Positions 1 through 8,462 of a stretch of 64,000 bases of DNA are shown one piece after another. The DNA is taken from positions 52,312-116,311 of the forward strand of contig CAZETS010000003.1 in the NCBI GenBank assembly GCA_964515335.1, written 5' to 3'. The notes beneath the pieces were generated by a model. The model was not told where the DNA came from and did no database searches. It saw nothing but the letters and a program-made list of their open reading frames with translations. Position 1 is the first letter of the stretch; every line of letters begins with the position of its first letter. This DNA comes from TMED88 sp964515335. GTDB lineage: Bacteria > Myxococcota_A > UBA9160 > UBA4427. The translations under genes were made by a program, and so were the position numbers.

Positions 1-840
1 CTTGCGGTGCTCGCGCTGCTGGTGCCCGCGCTGGCGGCCCGGGATCCGGGACGCTTCACCGAGCTGACCGAGAGCGTGGTGCCGCGGGCGCGGCGGCTGA
101 TCCGCCGCATGGCAGCGGGTCTGGCGCTGGCGCGGGGCGAGCAGGCTCACGCAGCCGCCCTCGAGGCGGCGCTGTCCGCGCCGACGCTGGCGAGTGCGAT
201 CGCCCAGGCGCTGGGGGCGCGGGGTGGCGCGGCCGGCATCGCGGCCATCGACCGGGCGCTGGTGCTGGGCGCCGACCACGAGCTCAACGCCTCCACGTTC
301 GCCGCCCGGGTGGCGGCCTCCACCGGCGCGGACGTGTACGGTGGCGTCTCGGCCGCGCTGGCCTGTCTGGCCGGCCCGCGGCACGGCGGCGCCTCGGATC
401 GCGTCGAGGCGCTACTGGCCGAGATCGGAGAGCCCGCCGAGGCCGAGCGCGTCGTCTATGCCCGGCAGCGGCGCGGCGAGGCGATCGACGGCTTCCGCCA
501 TCCCCTCTACCCGGACGGCGATCCGCGCGGCGCGATGCTGTTCGAGCTGGCCCGCGAGATCGACGCCGACTCGCCGCTCGTGCGCACCTTCGGCGCGCTC
601 GTCGAGGCGATGGCGGAGGCCGGAGCCGGTCATCCGAACATCGACGCGGGCCTGGTCGCCCTGGCGGTCTCGCTGGGGCTGCCGCCGGGCTCGGCGGCGG
701 GGCTCTTCGCGATCGCGCGCAGCGCCGGCTGGGTGGCGCACATGCTCGAGCAGTATCAGGCCGGCTATCTGGTGCGGCCGCGGGCCCGCTACCGGCCGAC
801 TCTGGATACGGGGCAGACCATCGAGGACGCGGGCTCCTGA
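1..840 (+). CDS. Citrate synthase, C-terminal part (5' end outside window)
   Basis: Condenses oxaloacetate and acetyl-CoA to citrate, or in the 2-methylcitrate branch uses propionyl-CoA. The frame is open from base 1, so the N-terminus lies outside the window and the GTG at 7 is not a trusted start. About 279 residues are visible. Family landmarks are present: ADHELNASTF carries the histidine of the citrate synthase signature, GPRHGGA is the substrate-binding histidine loop, and the C-terminal arginine region is intact. Citrate and methylcitrate synthase cannot be separated from this part alone. It is followed by 196 bp without a gene, then the exosortase. Confidence 0.88.
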   Translation, partial: LAVLALLVPALAARDPGRFTELTESVVPRARRLIRRMAAGLALARGEQAHAAALEAALSAPTLASAIAQALGARGGAAGIAAIDRALVLGADHELNASTFAARVAASTGADVYGGVSAALACLAGPRHGGASDRVEALLAEIGEPAEAERVVYARQRRGEAIDGFRHPLYPDGDPRGAMLFELAREIDADSPLVRTFGALVEAMAEAGAGHPNIDAGLVALAVSLGLPPGSAAGLFAIARSAGWVAHMLEQYQAGYLVRPRARYRPTLDTGQTIEDAGS

Positions 841-1036
841 GGCCGGGGAACGGCGCGGGGGCGGACGGTGACTGCCCGTAGCGCATGGCCCCGTGGCGCC
901 GCTTCGCGGCCCCGCCCCGCGGGCTAGACTCGGCGGCCTTCCCGATCGGCGGGCTCCGCCCAAAAGTCCCGGCGTGGGTGCGCCGATCGAGAGGCCGGGG
1001 CCGGGCGCTCGGCTGGACCGGAAGGGAGCGGAGTCG

Positions 1037-2614
1037 TTGCAGGTTGCCAGGCGGCCGATCGAGGTCATCCGAGAGGCAGGCCCCGGCGCCTGGGTGGGGG
1101 GCGCTGCCGCGGCCGTCCTGCTCTTCGCCTACTCGAGCCTGCTCAACCTCGGCACCCGCTACGGCTTCGAGAAGGGCGTCGAGTACTGGCTGTTCCGCCC
1201 CACCGACAACGCGCCGTTCATCATCATCGCGTTCGCGAGCTGGCTTTTGTACCGCCGCTGGTACCGGGTGCGTGCGCTGCCGCCCTCGACCGCGCCGCCC
1301 GCCGTGATCGGCGTCGGCGTGCTGCTCGCCATCGGCTTCCATGCCTGGGCGATCTACACGCGGGCCGACGACCTCAAGGTGGTGTCCCTCGTGCTGGTGC
1401 TGTCCTCCCTGGTGGTCGCGCGCTGGGGGGTGCCGGGATTGCGGGCGCTGGCGCTTCCCATCTTCTTTCTCCTGCTGGCCGTCCCGATCCCCGCCCCGCT
1501 GCTGCTCGCCGTCGTTTTCGAGATGCAGATCTGGACGGCGAACTTCGCCGGCTTCCTCCTCTACGTGCTGGGGCTTCCGGCGCTGGTGTCCGGCGATCAG
1601 ATCTTCCGCGCCACGCAGACCTTCCAGGTCATCGAGGGCTGCAGCGGCCTGCGATCCGTCGAGACGCTCACGATGCTGACGATCCTGCTCATCGACCTGT
1701 TCGGGCGCCGCGGCTGGCACGCCATCGTGCTGCTGGTGGCGGCGCCGCTCGTCGCGTTCTGGCTGAACGGCTTCCGGGTCCTGACGCTGATCCTCAACCC
1801 TCACTCGGAAATCATCGCGATCCACAACCTGCAGGGCATCGCGATCCTGCTCGTCGGTCTGCTCGTCGTCTACGGCATCGACCTGCTGATCGAGCGGTTC
1901 CGCGGTCCCGAGCACGAAGCCGCCGACGCCTGGACGCCGCCGGATACGAGCGGCAGCCGCCCCTACGCGCCGGCGCTCGCGGCCACGGCGCTCGGCGTCC
2001 TCGCGCTCGGAACCGGGGTCAGCACGCTGGTGACGCCGATCTGGCCCGACCCGGTGTCGCCCGGCTACTGGCTGTACGACGTGGTCTCGTCCGAGCTCGG
2101 GCTGTGGCGGTCGGAGAAGGCCGAGATCGACTACGAGTTTCGGGGCAGCACGCGCTTCAGGGAGGTCGTCGACAGCACCTTCGAGTTGAACGAGGGGCCG
2201 GTGCGTGTCTTCATCGGCACTGCCGATCTCGGACAGCGCGGCGGCAGCGTGCTCTCGCCCACCACCGCGCGGCCCGGCAGCGGCTGGGTGGTGCGCGAGT
2301 CGGCGCCGCGTTCAGTCGAGGAGGCGGGACTCGAGGTCGAGGAGCGGCTGCTCGAGAAGGGCAAGCGGCGGGTGCTGATCCACCACTGGTACGTGGGCGA
2401 CCGCGGACTCTTCGAGGAGACCTGGCGCTCACTCATGGCGCTCGACCGGAGTCCACTGCGCCGCCCCGAGCCGCTCTACGTGGTGCGCCTCGATACGCCG
2501 CTCTTCGGCCGCGGGGAGGCGGACCGCGCAGCCGCCGAGGCACGGCTCGAGCGTGTGCGCCGCGCGCTCGAACCCGCCTTCGAGGCGATCGAGCGCGGCG
2601 GCTCACCGACCTGA
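1037..2614 (+). CDS. Exosortase with fused EpsI-type C-terminal domain
   Basis: Inner-membrane cysteine transpeptidase expected to sort PEP-CTERM-type proteins linked to exopolysaccharide export. I chose TTG at 1037 because a purine-rich GAAGGGAGCGGAG sits just upstream and the reading upstream is Pro/Arg/Gly junk; the open frame extends to 893. The 525-residue product has about eight membrane segments. The exosortase triad is visible: Cys about 202 in GCSGLRS, Arg about 247 in NGFRVL, His about 263 in HNLQG. Residues about 345-525 form a soluble domain like EpsI (DUF3485). No PEP-CTERM substrate gene is seen in the window. Its last 12 bases overlap the convergent cytochrome gene. Confidence 0.87.
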   Translation: MQVARRPIEVIREAGPGAWVGGAAAAVLLFAYSSLLNLGTRYGFEKGVEYWLFRPTDNAPFIIIAFASWLLYRRWYRVRALPPSTAPPAVIGVGVLLAIGFHAWAIYTRADDLKVVSLVLVLSSLVVARWGVPGLRALALPIFFLLLAVPIPAPLLLAVVFEMQIWTANFAGFLLYVLGLPALVSGDQIFRATQTFQVIEGCSGLRSVETLTMLTILLIDLFGRRGWHAIVLLVAAPLVAFWLNGFRVLTLILNPHSEIIAIHNLQGIAILLVGLLVVYGIDLLIERFRGPEHEAADAWTPPDTSGSRPYAPALAATALGVLALGTGVSTLVTPIWPDPVSPGYWLYDVVSSELGLWRSEKAEIDYEFRGSTRFREVVDSTFELNEGPVRVFIGTADLGQRGGSVLSPTTARPGSGWVVRESAPRSVEEAGLEVEERLLEKGKRRVLIHHWYVGDRGLFEETWRSLMALDRSPLRRPEPLYVVRLDTPLFGRGEADRAAAEARLERVRRALEPAFEAIERGGSPT

Positions 2615-3589
2615 CGCCGCAGCGCCTCGCGGTTGGTTGTCGATCGGCGGCAGCGAGTGGAGGTACACCGCGATGGCCTCGCGGTCGGCGTTCGAGAGCT
2701 GTGAAAAGCCGTGCTCGATCAGCTCGGCCATCAGGCCCTGGGTGTCGTCGCCGTCGGGCTTGAAGCCGGTCTCGAGGTACCAGCGCATGTCGGCCACCGA
2801 CCAATCGCCGATCCCGGTCGCCCGGTGGGGTGTGATGTTCGGTGCGAGCTCGCCCTCGGGACCATCCGCCGACCCGGCGAACCGAAGCGCTTCGTCGACA
2901 CCACCGCTGAGCGCGCGTGGCGTGTGGCACTCGCCGCAGTGGGCGGGCCCGTTCACCAGGTAGGCGCCGCGATTCCACGCCTCGTCGCGCTCGGGGTCGG
3001 GCTGGTAGGGACCGGCCTCGAGGTGCAGCCACTTCCACGGTGACACCGCCCAGCGCCAGCTGAACGGGGGCCCGACGTCGTGTGGGCGGTTCTGGCGCCG
3101 CACCGGCGGAACCGTCTGCAGGTAGGCGTAGAGGTCGCGCAGGTCGCGGGTGCTCATCCGCGTGAACGACGTGTAGGGGAAGACCGGGAAGTAGTTGCTG
3201 CCGTCGGGTGCGAGGCCCTCGCGCATGGCGCGCACGAAGTCGGCCTCGCTCTGCACGCCGAGGCCGGTGTCGGGGTCGGGCGTGATGTTGGTGCTGTAGA
3301 AGGTGCCGAACGGCGTCGACAGCGCGCGGCCGCCGGCCAGCCAGGGGGCGTCCTCGCCCTCGCCGGGAAGGTCGGTGTGGCACGTGCAGCCACCCGCCGC
3401 GGCGAACACCGCGCGGCCGCGCTCGACGTCGCCGCCGGCGGCGTGGCCGGCACCGGGTGCGACCGCCGACGCCCCGGCGCCGCCGAGCAGCGCCGATACC
3501 AGCAGCGCGGCGAGTCGGCGCCCGCGCGAGGTGCGTGCTCTCGGGTCGCGGGTGGGCGCGCGAGGCGCCGGCCGGGAGGTCGATCTCAC
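2603..3589 (-). CDS. Diheme c-type cytochrome, first heme motif atypical (CTCH)
   Basis: Periplasmic electron carrier resembling cytochrome subunits of quinoprotein dehydrogenases. The start GTG at 3589 overlaps the TGA of the cytochrome c' gene by four bases (GTGA), pointing to coupling; the open frame runs further upstream but there it is only a shadow of that gene. The product has 328 residues with a signal-like stretch at about 25-50. The second heme site is normal (CGECH, about 218-222, with TPR after it). The first site reads GGCTCHT, about 68-71, with only one residue between the cysteines instead of two. An N-I-T-P-D block typical of the family follows the first heme. Confidence 0.85.
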   Translation of the reverse strand: MRSTSRPAPRAPTRDPRARTSRGRRLAALLVSALLGGAGASAVAPGAGHAAGGDVERGRAVFAAAGGCTCHTDLPGEGEDAPWLAGGRALSTPFGTFYSTNITPDPDTGLGVQSEADFVRAMREGLAPDGSNYFPVFPYTSFTRMSTRDLRDLYAYLQTVPPVRRQNRPHDVGPPFSWRWAVSPWKWLHLEAGPYQPDPERDEAWNRGAYLVNGPAHCGECHTPRALSGGVDEALRFAGSADGPEGELAPNITPHRATGIGDWSVADMRWYLETGFKPDGDDTQGLMAELIEHGFSQLSNADREAIAVYLHSLPPIDNQPRGAAASGR

Positions 3590-4098
3590 CTGTTCTTGTA
3601 CGACTCTTCCTTCGGCTTGCGGAAGGACTCGTGGCAGCCGCCGCAGGTCTTCCCGAGCGCCTTCACGGACGGGCCGATCTGCGCCGCATCGTTGCCGGCC
3701 GCAGCTGCGGCGAGCTGATCGGCGGCTCGACGCAGCTTCTCGATGTCGGCCCTCCACTCTTCGCGCTTCTGCCAGATCTCGGGCTTCGCGTCCGTCGCTC
3801 CCGCCACCACCCGATGCTCGAAGGCCGGCTCGATCGCCAGCGCGTTCGCGGCGATCGAGCGGGCGTGGTGCTCGATGTTCGGTATCAAGGGCAGACCGTT
3901 CTTCAGGATGTCGGCGATGCCCCCCATGTCGCTGCCGATCGAGGACATCACCTTCTGCCGGTACTTGATCCACGCCTCGTCGTCCGACGCCGCGGCGCCG
4001 CCGGCGCCGAGCACGCACAGCCCCGCCACCACGATCAGCATCCCGACCACCGACCGCTGCCACTTCATCACGAAACCCTTCATGGATACGCTCTTCAT
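3586..4098 (-). CDS. Cytochrome c' / c-556 family protein
   Basis: Small periplasmic four-helix heme protein of the cytochrome c'/c-556 family (PF01322). The 170-residue product has a signal peptide at about 14-37 ending near GGAAAS, a helical body, and one C-terminal heme site CGGCH at about 152-156, where the family has it. ATG at 4098 follows an AGGAGG about 12 bases upstream; a second ATG at 4083 is a weaker alternative. It is the first gene of a two-gene unit with the diheme cytochrome, so the two may work in one electron-transfer step, or in NO or peroxide handling (inference). Confidence 0.86.
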   Translation of the reverse strand: MKSVSMKGFVMKWQRSVVGMLIVVAGLCVLGAGGAAASDDEAWIKYRQKVMSSIGSDMGGIADILKNGLPLIPNIEHHARSIAANALAIEPAFEHRVVAGATDAKPEIWQKREEWRADIEKLRRAADQLAAAAAGNDAAQIGPSVKALGKTCGGCHESFRKPKEESYKNR

Positions 4099-4244
4099 CG
4101 CCACGCGTTCCCTCCTGTTCGGCGGGTTCGTCCGCCCGCCGCGCACAGTGTACGGATCGGGTCGGTATCCCATACCAGCCTCTGATGCCACGCAGGCGTG
4201 CGCGTCGCGCGCTCCGCGCGGTCCTGCCTGCGGCTCGGGCCCGC

Positions 4245-5354
4245 TCAGGAAGAGAGCGGCGGCAGCACGTCTACGCTGCGCTGCCTGAGCCAGTGGTCGG
4301 CGAACACCAGCGCCACCATGGCCTCGACGATCGGCACAGCGCGCGGCAGCACGCAGGGATCGTGGCGACCGCTGGCCTCGAGGGTCACGGCGTGGCCGTC
4401 GCTGTCGACGGTCTGCTGGGCGACTCCGATCGTGGCCGTCGGCTTGAAGGCGACGCGCAGCGTGACGGGCTCGCCGTTGGAGATTCCACCCTGGATGCCG
4501 CCCGAGCGGTTGCTCTCCCAGACGGGGATGCCGCCCTCGCCGGGCGACATCGGGTCGTTGTGCTCGCTGCCCGTGAGCGCCACGCCCGCGAAGCCGCTGC
4601 CGACCTCGAAGCCCTTGGCGGCGGGCAGCGAGAGCATCGCCGCCGCGAGGTCGGCGTCGAGCTTGTGGAAGATCGGTTCGCCGAGGCCGGCCGGCACGCC
4701 GCGGGCCACGCAGCCCACCAGGCCGCCCACCGAGTCCTGGCGCCGGCGCACTTCGTCGATGCGGTCGACCATGCGCTCGGAGGCGTCGGCGTCGGGGCAG
4801 CGCGCCAGGCTCGCTTCGACGTCGGCGGCGGTGACCGTGGCGACGTCGACCTTGGCGTCGATGTCCTGCACGCGTTGGACCCACGCCACGATCTCGACGC
4901 CGGCCACCTCGGCGAGCAGCCGCCGCGCGATCGCGCCCGCCGCCACCCGGCCGATCGTCTCGCGGGCGCTCGACCGGCCGCCGCCCTGCCAGGCGCGAAT
5001 TCCGTACTTGGCCTCGGTCGTCCAGTCGGCGTGGGACGGGCGGTAGAGGTCTTTCAAGTGTTCGTAGGCGCTCGGGTGCGCGTCCTGGTTGCGCACCAGC
5101 AGGGCGATCGGCGAGCCGAGCGTGCGCCCCTCGAACACGCCCGAGAGGATCTCGACCCGGTCGGCCTCCTGGCGCGGCGTGGTGAGCCGGCTCTGACCGG
5201 GGCGACGGCGGTCGAGGTCGGCCTGGATGTCGGCCACGTCGAGGGCGAGCCGCGGCGGGCAGCCGTCGACGACGACCCCGACGCCTCCGCCGTGGGACTC
5301 GCCGAACGTCGTGATCCTGAAGCGCTCTCCGAAGCTGCTGCTCACGCCTTCCAC
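4245..5354 (-). CDS. aroC: Chorismate synthase
   Basis: Last shikimate-pathway step: converts EPSP to chorismate, needing reduced FMN. The 369-residue product is full length. It opens with GERFRITTFGESHG, the N-terminal signature, carries GGGRSSARET in the second signature, and has the C-terminal GRHDPC region near residue 335. ATG at 5354. It is a single gene, divergent from the DTW gene with 79 bp between. Assignment is firm from several signatures in the right order. Confidence 0.97.
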   Translation of the reverse strand: MEGVSSSFGERFRITTFGESHGGGVGVVVDGCPPRLALDVADIQADLDRRRPGQSRLTTPRQEADRVEILSGVFEGRTLGSPIALLVRNQDAHPSAYEHLKDLYRPSHADWTTEAKYGIRAWQGGGRSSARETIGRVAAGAIARRLLAEVAGVEIVAWVQRVQDIDAKVDVATVTAADVEASLARCPDADASERMVDRIDEVRRRQDSVGGLVGCVARGVPAGLGEPIFHKLDADLAAAMLSLPAAKGFEVGSGFAGVALTGSEHNDPMSPGEGGIPVWESNRSGGIQGGISNGEPVTLRVAFKPTATIGVAQQTVDSDGHAVTLEASGRHDPCVLPRAVPIVEAMVALVFADHWLRQRSVDVLPPLSS

Positions 5355-5433
5355 CGCCGGCCGTCCACGCCGGTCCGCGCCGGAGGATAGCGCCCGGTCT
5401 CCCCATGCCGGCAGCGCGTTACGCTCCGCCGCC

Positions 5434-6111
5434 GTGAGCGCTCCCGCCGAGTCCGATTCCCGCCCCCCGAGCCCTGGCGAGCCCGCCCGGCCGGCCGCCC
5501 GTGAGCGGTGCTGGACCTGCTACAAGCCGCGCGCGCTCTGTCTCTGCGGGCGCGTGCCCCGGGTGGGCAACCGGACGCGGGTCACGATCCTCCAGCATCC
5601 GCGCGAGCGCTTCCACCCGATCGGCACGGCGCGGCTCGCGTGGCTCGGCCTCGAGAACGCCGAGATCCTGCGTCCGCGCTCGCCGGTGACGCGAAGTCTC
5701 GCCGTGCCGCACCGTCCGGCGCCAGGGGCCGGGCTGCTGTTTCCGCGCGCGGAGGCCCGCGACCTCGCCGACCTGCCCGTCGGCGGGCGGCCCAGCGAGC
5801 TGATCGTGCTCGACGGCACCTGGGGTCAGGCCCGCAAGCTCTACCGCGCCAATCCCTGGCTCGCCGAGCTGCCCCACTACGCGCTGTCGCCCGAGGCCCC
5901 CACCCGCTACCGGATCCGCCGGGCGCCGCGGGCCTCCTACGTGTCGACCATCGAGGCCATCGTGGGGGCGCTGCGCATCCTCGAGCCTGCGACGCCCGGT
6001 CTCGAAGGATTGCTCGAGGCTTTCGACCGCATGATCGACGAGCAGGCCGCCTACTCGCATCGGGCGCCGCGCCGCCCGGTCCGCAAGCTGCGTCGCCAGG
6101 GACGCCTCTGA
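5434..6111 (+). CDS. DTW domain protein, probable tRNA-uridine aminocarboxypropyltransferase
   Basis: DTW-domain proteins (TapT/TuaA group) transfer the aminocarboxypropyl group of SAM to tRNA uridine (acp3U). The N-terminal zinc-type cysteines are present in CWTCYKPRALCLC, followed by an ILQHPRE-type strand and the DTW-equivalent motif LDGTW at about residue 128. A YVSTIEA helix lies near 172. The open frame extends upstream to 5227, but GTG at 5434 removes a Ser/Pro-rich stretch antisense to aroC and gives 225 residues, normal for the family. Confidence 0.85.
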   Translation: MSAPAESDSRPPSPGEPARPAARERCWTCYKPRALCLCGRVPRVGNRTRVTILQHPRERFHPIGTARLAWLGLENAEILRPRSPVTRSLAVPHRPAPGAGLLFPRAEARDLADLPVGGRPSELIVLDGTWGQARKLYRANPWLAELPHYALSPEAPTRYRIRRAPRASYVSTIEAIVGALRILEPATPGLEGLLEAFDRMIDEQAAYSHRAPRRPVRKLRRQGRL

Positions 6112-6224
6112 ACGCGGCGCCACCGTGCCGCGGACTTCGAGTCCGCTACGGCGCGTCGGTTCTCTATCATGGAGCGACTGCGCGGCGCCGCGTCACCCGG
6201 CGCCGCGCGCCCACGGAGGTCGCC

Positions 6225-7433
6225 ATGCGAGAGTGGCTGCACGACGTGTTTCGCGATCGTCCCTGGTGGATGAACGCCGTCATGGTCTTCTGCGCCTACA
6301 TGGCGTTCGTCTACGTGCCATGGGATCTGTTCTGGAAGCCCGTCGAGGAGGACCGCGAGGTCTGGTTCGGCATCATGTTCAGCGGCGCGTGGGCGAAGGT
6401 CATGGCCGTTCCACACTGGATCGTGTACGGGGCGGGGGTCTACGGCTTCCGGCGTCGCAGGCCGTGGATGGCCGTCTGGGCGCCGCTCTACACCGCGCAG
6501 GTCGCCGTCGCGATGGCACTCTGGCCGATCTTCCAGTACGGCGGACTGATGGGCGTTTTCTTCGGCGTGATCGCCGCGGTGCCGATGGCGGCGCTGACCC
6601 TCGCGCTGTGGGACGCGCGCGATCACTTCCAGCGGTCGAGGGAGCCGCTCCGCGATCGCTACGGCGACTGGGCGCTCGTCACCGGAGCGTCGGCGGGCAT
6701 CGGCGAGGCGTTCGCACGGGCGCTCGCTCGAGAAGGCATGAACGTCGTCGTGACGGCGCGCCGCAAGGAGCGGCTCGACGCGCTCGCCGACGAGCTGGAG
6801 CGTGATCATGGCGTGCAGGCGCGCCCGGTGGCGGTCGACCTGACGACGCCCGAGGGTCCGGACGCGCTCGCGGATGCGGTCGACGACCTGCCGCTCGGCT
6901 TGCTCGTCAACAATGCGGGCTTCGGGTATGCGGGGCGCTTCGACAAGCTCGAGAGCGGGCGCCTGCGCGAGATGGTGGCGCTGAACTGCACGGCGCCGAC
7001 GGTGCTGACGAGCCGCCTGCTGCCCGCGATGCGCGAGCGGCGCCGGGGCGCGGTGATCTTCACCGGCTCGGTGGCCGGTCGGCAGCCGCTGCCGTTGCAC
7101 GGCCTCTACAGCGCCACCAAGGGGTTCGAGCTGCTGCTCGGCGAGGCGCTCTACGTCGAGATGCTCGGCGAGGGCGTCGACGTGCTCGTCCTCGAGCCCG
7201 GGTCCACGTCGACCGAGTTCCAGCAGGTGGCCGGCGAGATCCAGCATCCGGGCGAGTCGGCCGCCGACGTCGTCGAGGTGGCCCTCGAGGCGCTGGGCCG
7301 GCAGCCGTCGGTGGTGTCGGGCTGGTGGAACTGGCTGCGCGCGGTCCTGCCGACCCGCCTCGCGCCGCGGCCGCTGGTGGCGCGGGTGGCTCGGCACGTC
7401 ATGGAGGTGCAGACGCCGGCCGAGATGAGGTAG
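6225..7433 (+). CDS. SDR-family oxidoreductase with N-terminal membrane region
   Basis: NAD(P)-dependent short-chain dehydrogenase of unknown substrate. Residues 1-130 contain three or four hydrophobic membrane segments and the rest is a classical SDR: TGASAGIG at 153-160, NNAG near 226, a catalytic Ser in the TGS segment and YSATK near 288. ATG at 6225 follows GGAGGT with good spacing; an open frame runs far upstream but is a shadow of the DTW gene. The membrane domain suggests a lipid-linked or hydrophobic substrate (inference). 402 residues. It converges on the MBL gene across 33 bp. Confidence 0.85.
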   Translation: MREWLHDVFRDRPWWMNAVMVFCAYMAFVYVPWDLFWKPVEEDREVWFGIMFSGAWAKVMAVPHWIVYGAGVYGFRRRRPWMAVWAPLYTAQVAVAMALWPIFQYGGLMGVFFGVIAAVPMAALTLALWDARDHFQRSREPLRDRYGDWALVTGASAGIGEAFARALAREGMNVVVTARRKERLDALADELERDHGVQARPVAVDLTTPEGPDALADAVDDLPLGLLVNNAGFGYAGRFDKLESGRLREMVALNCTAPTVLTSRLLPAMRERRRGAVIFTGSVAGRQPLPLHGLYSATKGFELLLGEALYVEMLGEGVDVLVLEPGSTSTEFQQVAGEIQHPGESAADVVEVALEALGRQPSVVSGWWNWLRAVLPTRLAPRPLVARVARHVMEVQTPAEMR

Positions 7434-7466
7434 CGCCCGCGCGCCCGGGATGGTCTCGGCGGGTCG

Positions 7467-8399
7467 TCATGGCGCTACGTAGCGCCCGCCCTCCTCCTCT
7501 TTCAAGCGGCCGTCGGCGAGCAGCCGCTCGATGTGCTGTGACATCGAGCGCCGCTCGACGCCGTCGGCGAACGGCACGTCGTCCTGGGGCCGGTACACGA
7601 AGCGGTGGGCGACGACCTCCTCGAGGCTGCGCGGCTCGGCGAGGAAGTCGAGCAGCCTGGCCTCGCGCTCGGCGATCTTGCCCGCGAAGCGGTCGAGTCG
7701 CTCGAGGTAGGCGGTGCGGTCGTCGAGCACGCCGATGTGGTGGAAGGTCGCGTACCAGTCGGCCTCGATGGCGCGCACGCGAGCGAGCGATCGGTCGAAG
7801 TCGTCGAGGTTCGACCAGGCGTCCCCGTAGTAGGGGCCGAAGCTCGAGAGGTCGATATCGCCGAGGTAGAGGAGATGGCGCCGGCTGCCGGCGTGGTCCC
7901 ACTCGATCGACAGGCAGCTGTGGCCGCGCGTGTGGCCGGGGGCGTGGCGCACCGTGACGGTCACGCCGCCGAGGTCGAAGGCGTCACCCTCGGCGAAGGG
8001 CGCGGCGTCGGGTCGCGCGCGGTAGTTGAACCTGTCGGCGATGATCGGGCGGAAGCCCGCCTCGATCGCGGACCCGTAGCCGTAGATGTTCATCATGTCG
8101 TCGAGCGACGCGAAGCCGGGCTTGTCGGCCTCGTGGACGTGCCAGGGCACGTCGGGGAAGAGGTAGCTGCCCGCGAAGTGGTCCTCGTGGCAGTGCGAAT
8201 GGATGACCCGGTCGATGCGCGGCAGCTCGCCGGCGCGGTCGACGACCCCGAGAGCCGGGTCGATCAGGACGCTCTCGCGCTCGCCCTCGACCAGGACGCT
8301 GTTACCGTCGGGATAGCGCCCGCCCCGGTCGCCGAAAAGCACGGTGACCGGGCCGTAGCGGCTTTCGGTGGGGGCGTCTTCCGATGCGGCGTCCGGCAT
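7467..8399 (-). CDS. MBL-fold metallo-hydrolase
   Basis: Metallo-beta-lactamase-fold hydrolase with two metal sites. The 310-residue product has HSHCHEDH at about 67-74 (the HxHxDH motif), the downstream histidine in HAPGHTRGH near 162, the acidic bridge in LYLGDID near 186, and a last histidine in FHHIG. A C-terminal region of about 70 residues resembles the winged helix of LACTB2-like MBL proteins (SLEEVV...HIERLLADGRL). ATG at 8399 has AAGGAGAAGG upstream. The substrate is unknown. Confidence 0.87.
   Translation of the reverse strand: MPDAASEDAPTESRYGPVTVLFGDRGGRYPDGNSVLVEGERESVLIDPALGVVDRAGELPRIDRVIHSHCHEDHFAGSYLFPDVPWHVHEADKPGFASLDDMMNIYGYGSAIEAGFRPIIADRFNYRARPDAAPFAEGDAFDLGGVTVTVRHAPGHTRGHSCLSIEWDHAGSRRHLLYLGDIDLSSFGPYYGDAWSNLDDFDRSLARVRAIEADWYATFHHIGVLDDRTAYLERLDRFAGKIAEREARLLDFLAEPRSLEEVVAHRFVYRPQDDVPFADGVERRSMSQHIERLLADGRLKEEEGGRYVAP
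7471..7486. terminator. Perfect 16-bp palindrome at a convergent gene junction
   Basis: GGCGCTACGTAGCGCC is its own reverse complement. It lies in the last codons of the MBL gene, just past the end of the SDR gene. A role as a two-way terminator is possible, but there is no T-tract on either side. Confidence 0.3.
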
Positions 8400-8462
8400 G
8401 CCATCCTTCTCCTTCGTCTTGGCCTCTCGCGGTTTCCAGCCGTCTCTCTTACGGAGGACCCC

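Noticed and set aside
284..1915. Long minus-strand open frame of 543 codons
   Set aside because: Arg/Gln/Pro-rich shadow of the citrate synthase and exosortase genes, with no domain pattern.
3590..4063. Upstream extension of the diheme cytochrome frame
   Set aside because: Antisense-free but out-of-frame shadow of the cytochrome c' gene; the GTGA overlap at 3586-3589 gives a better start.
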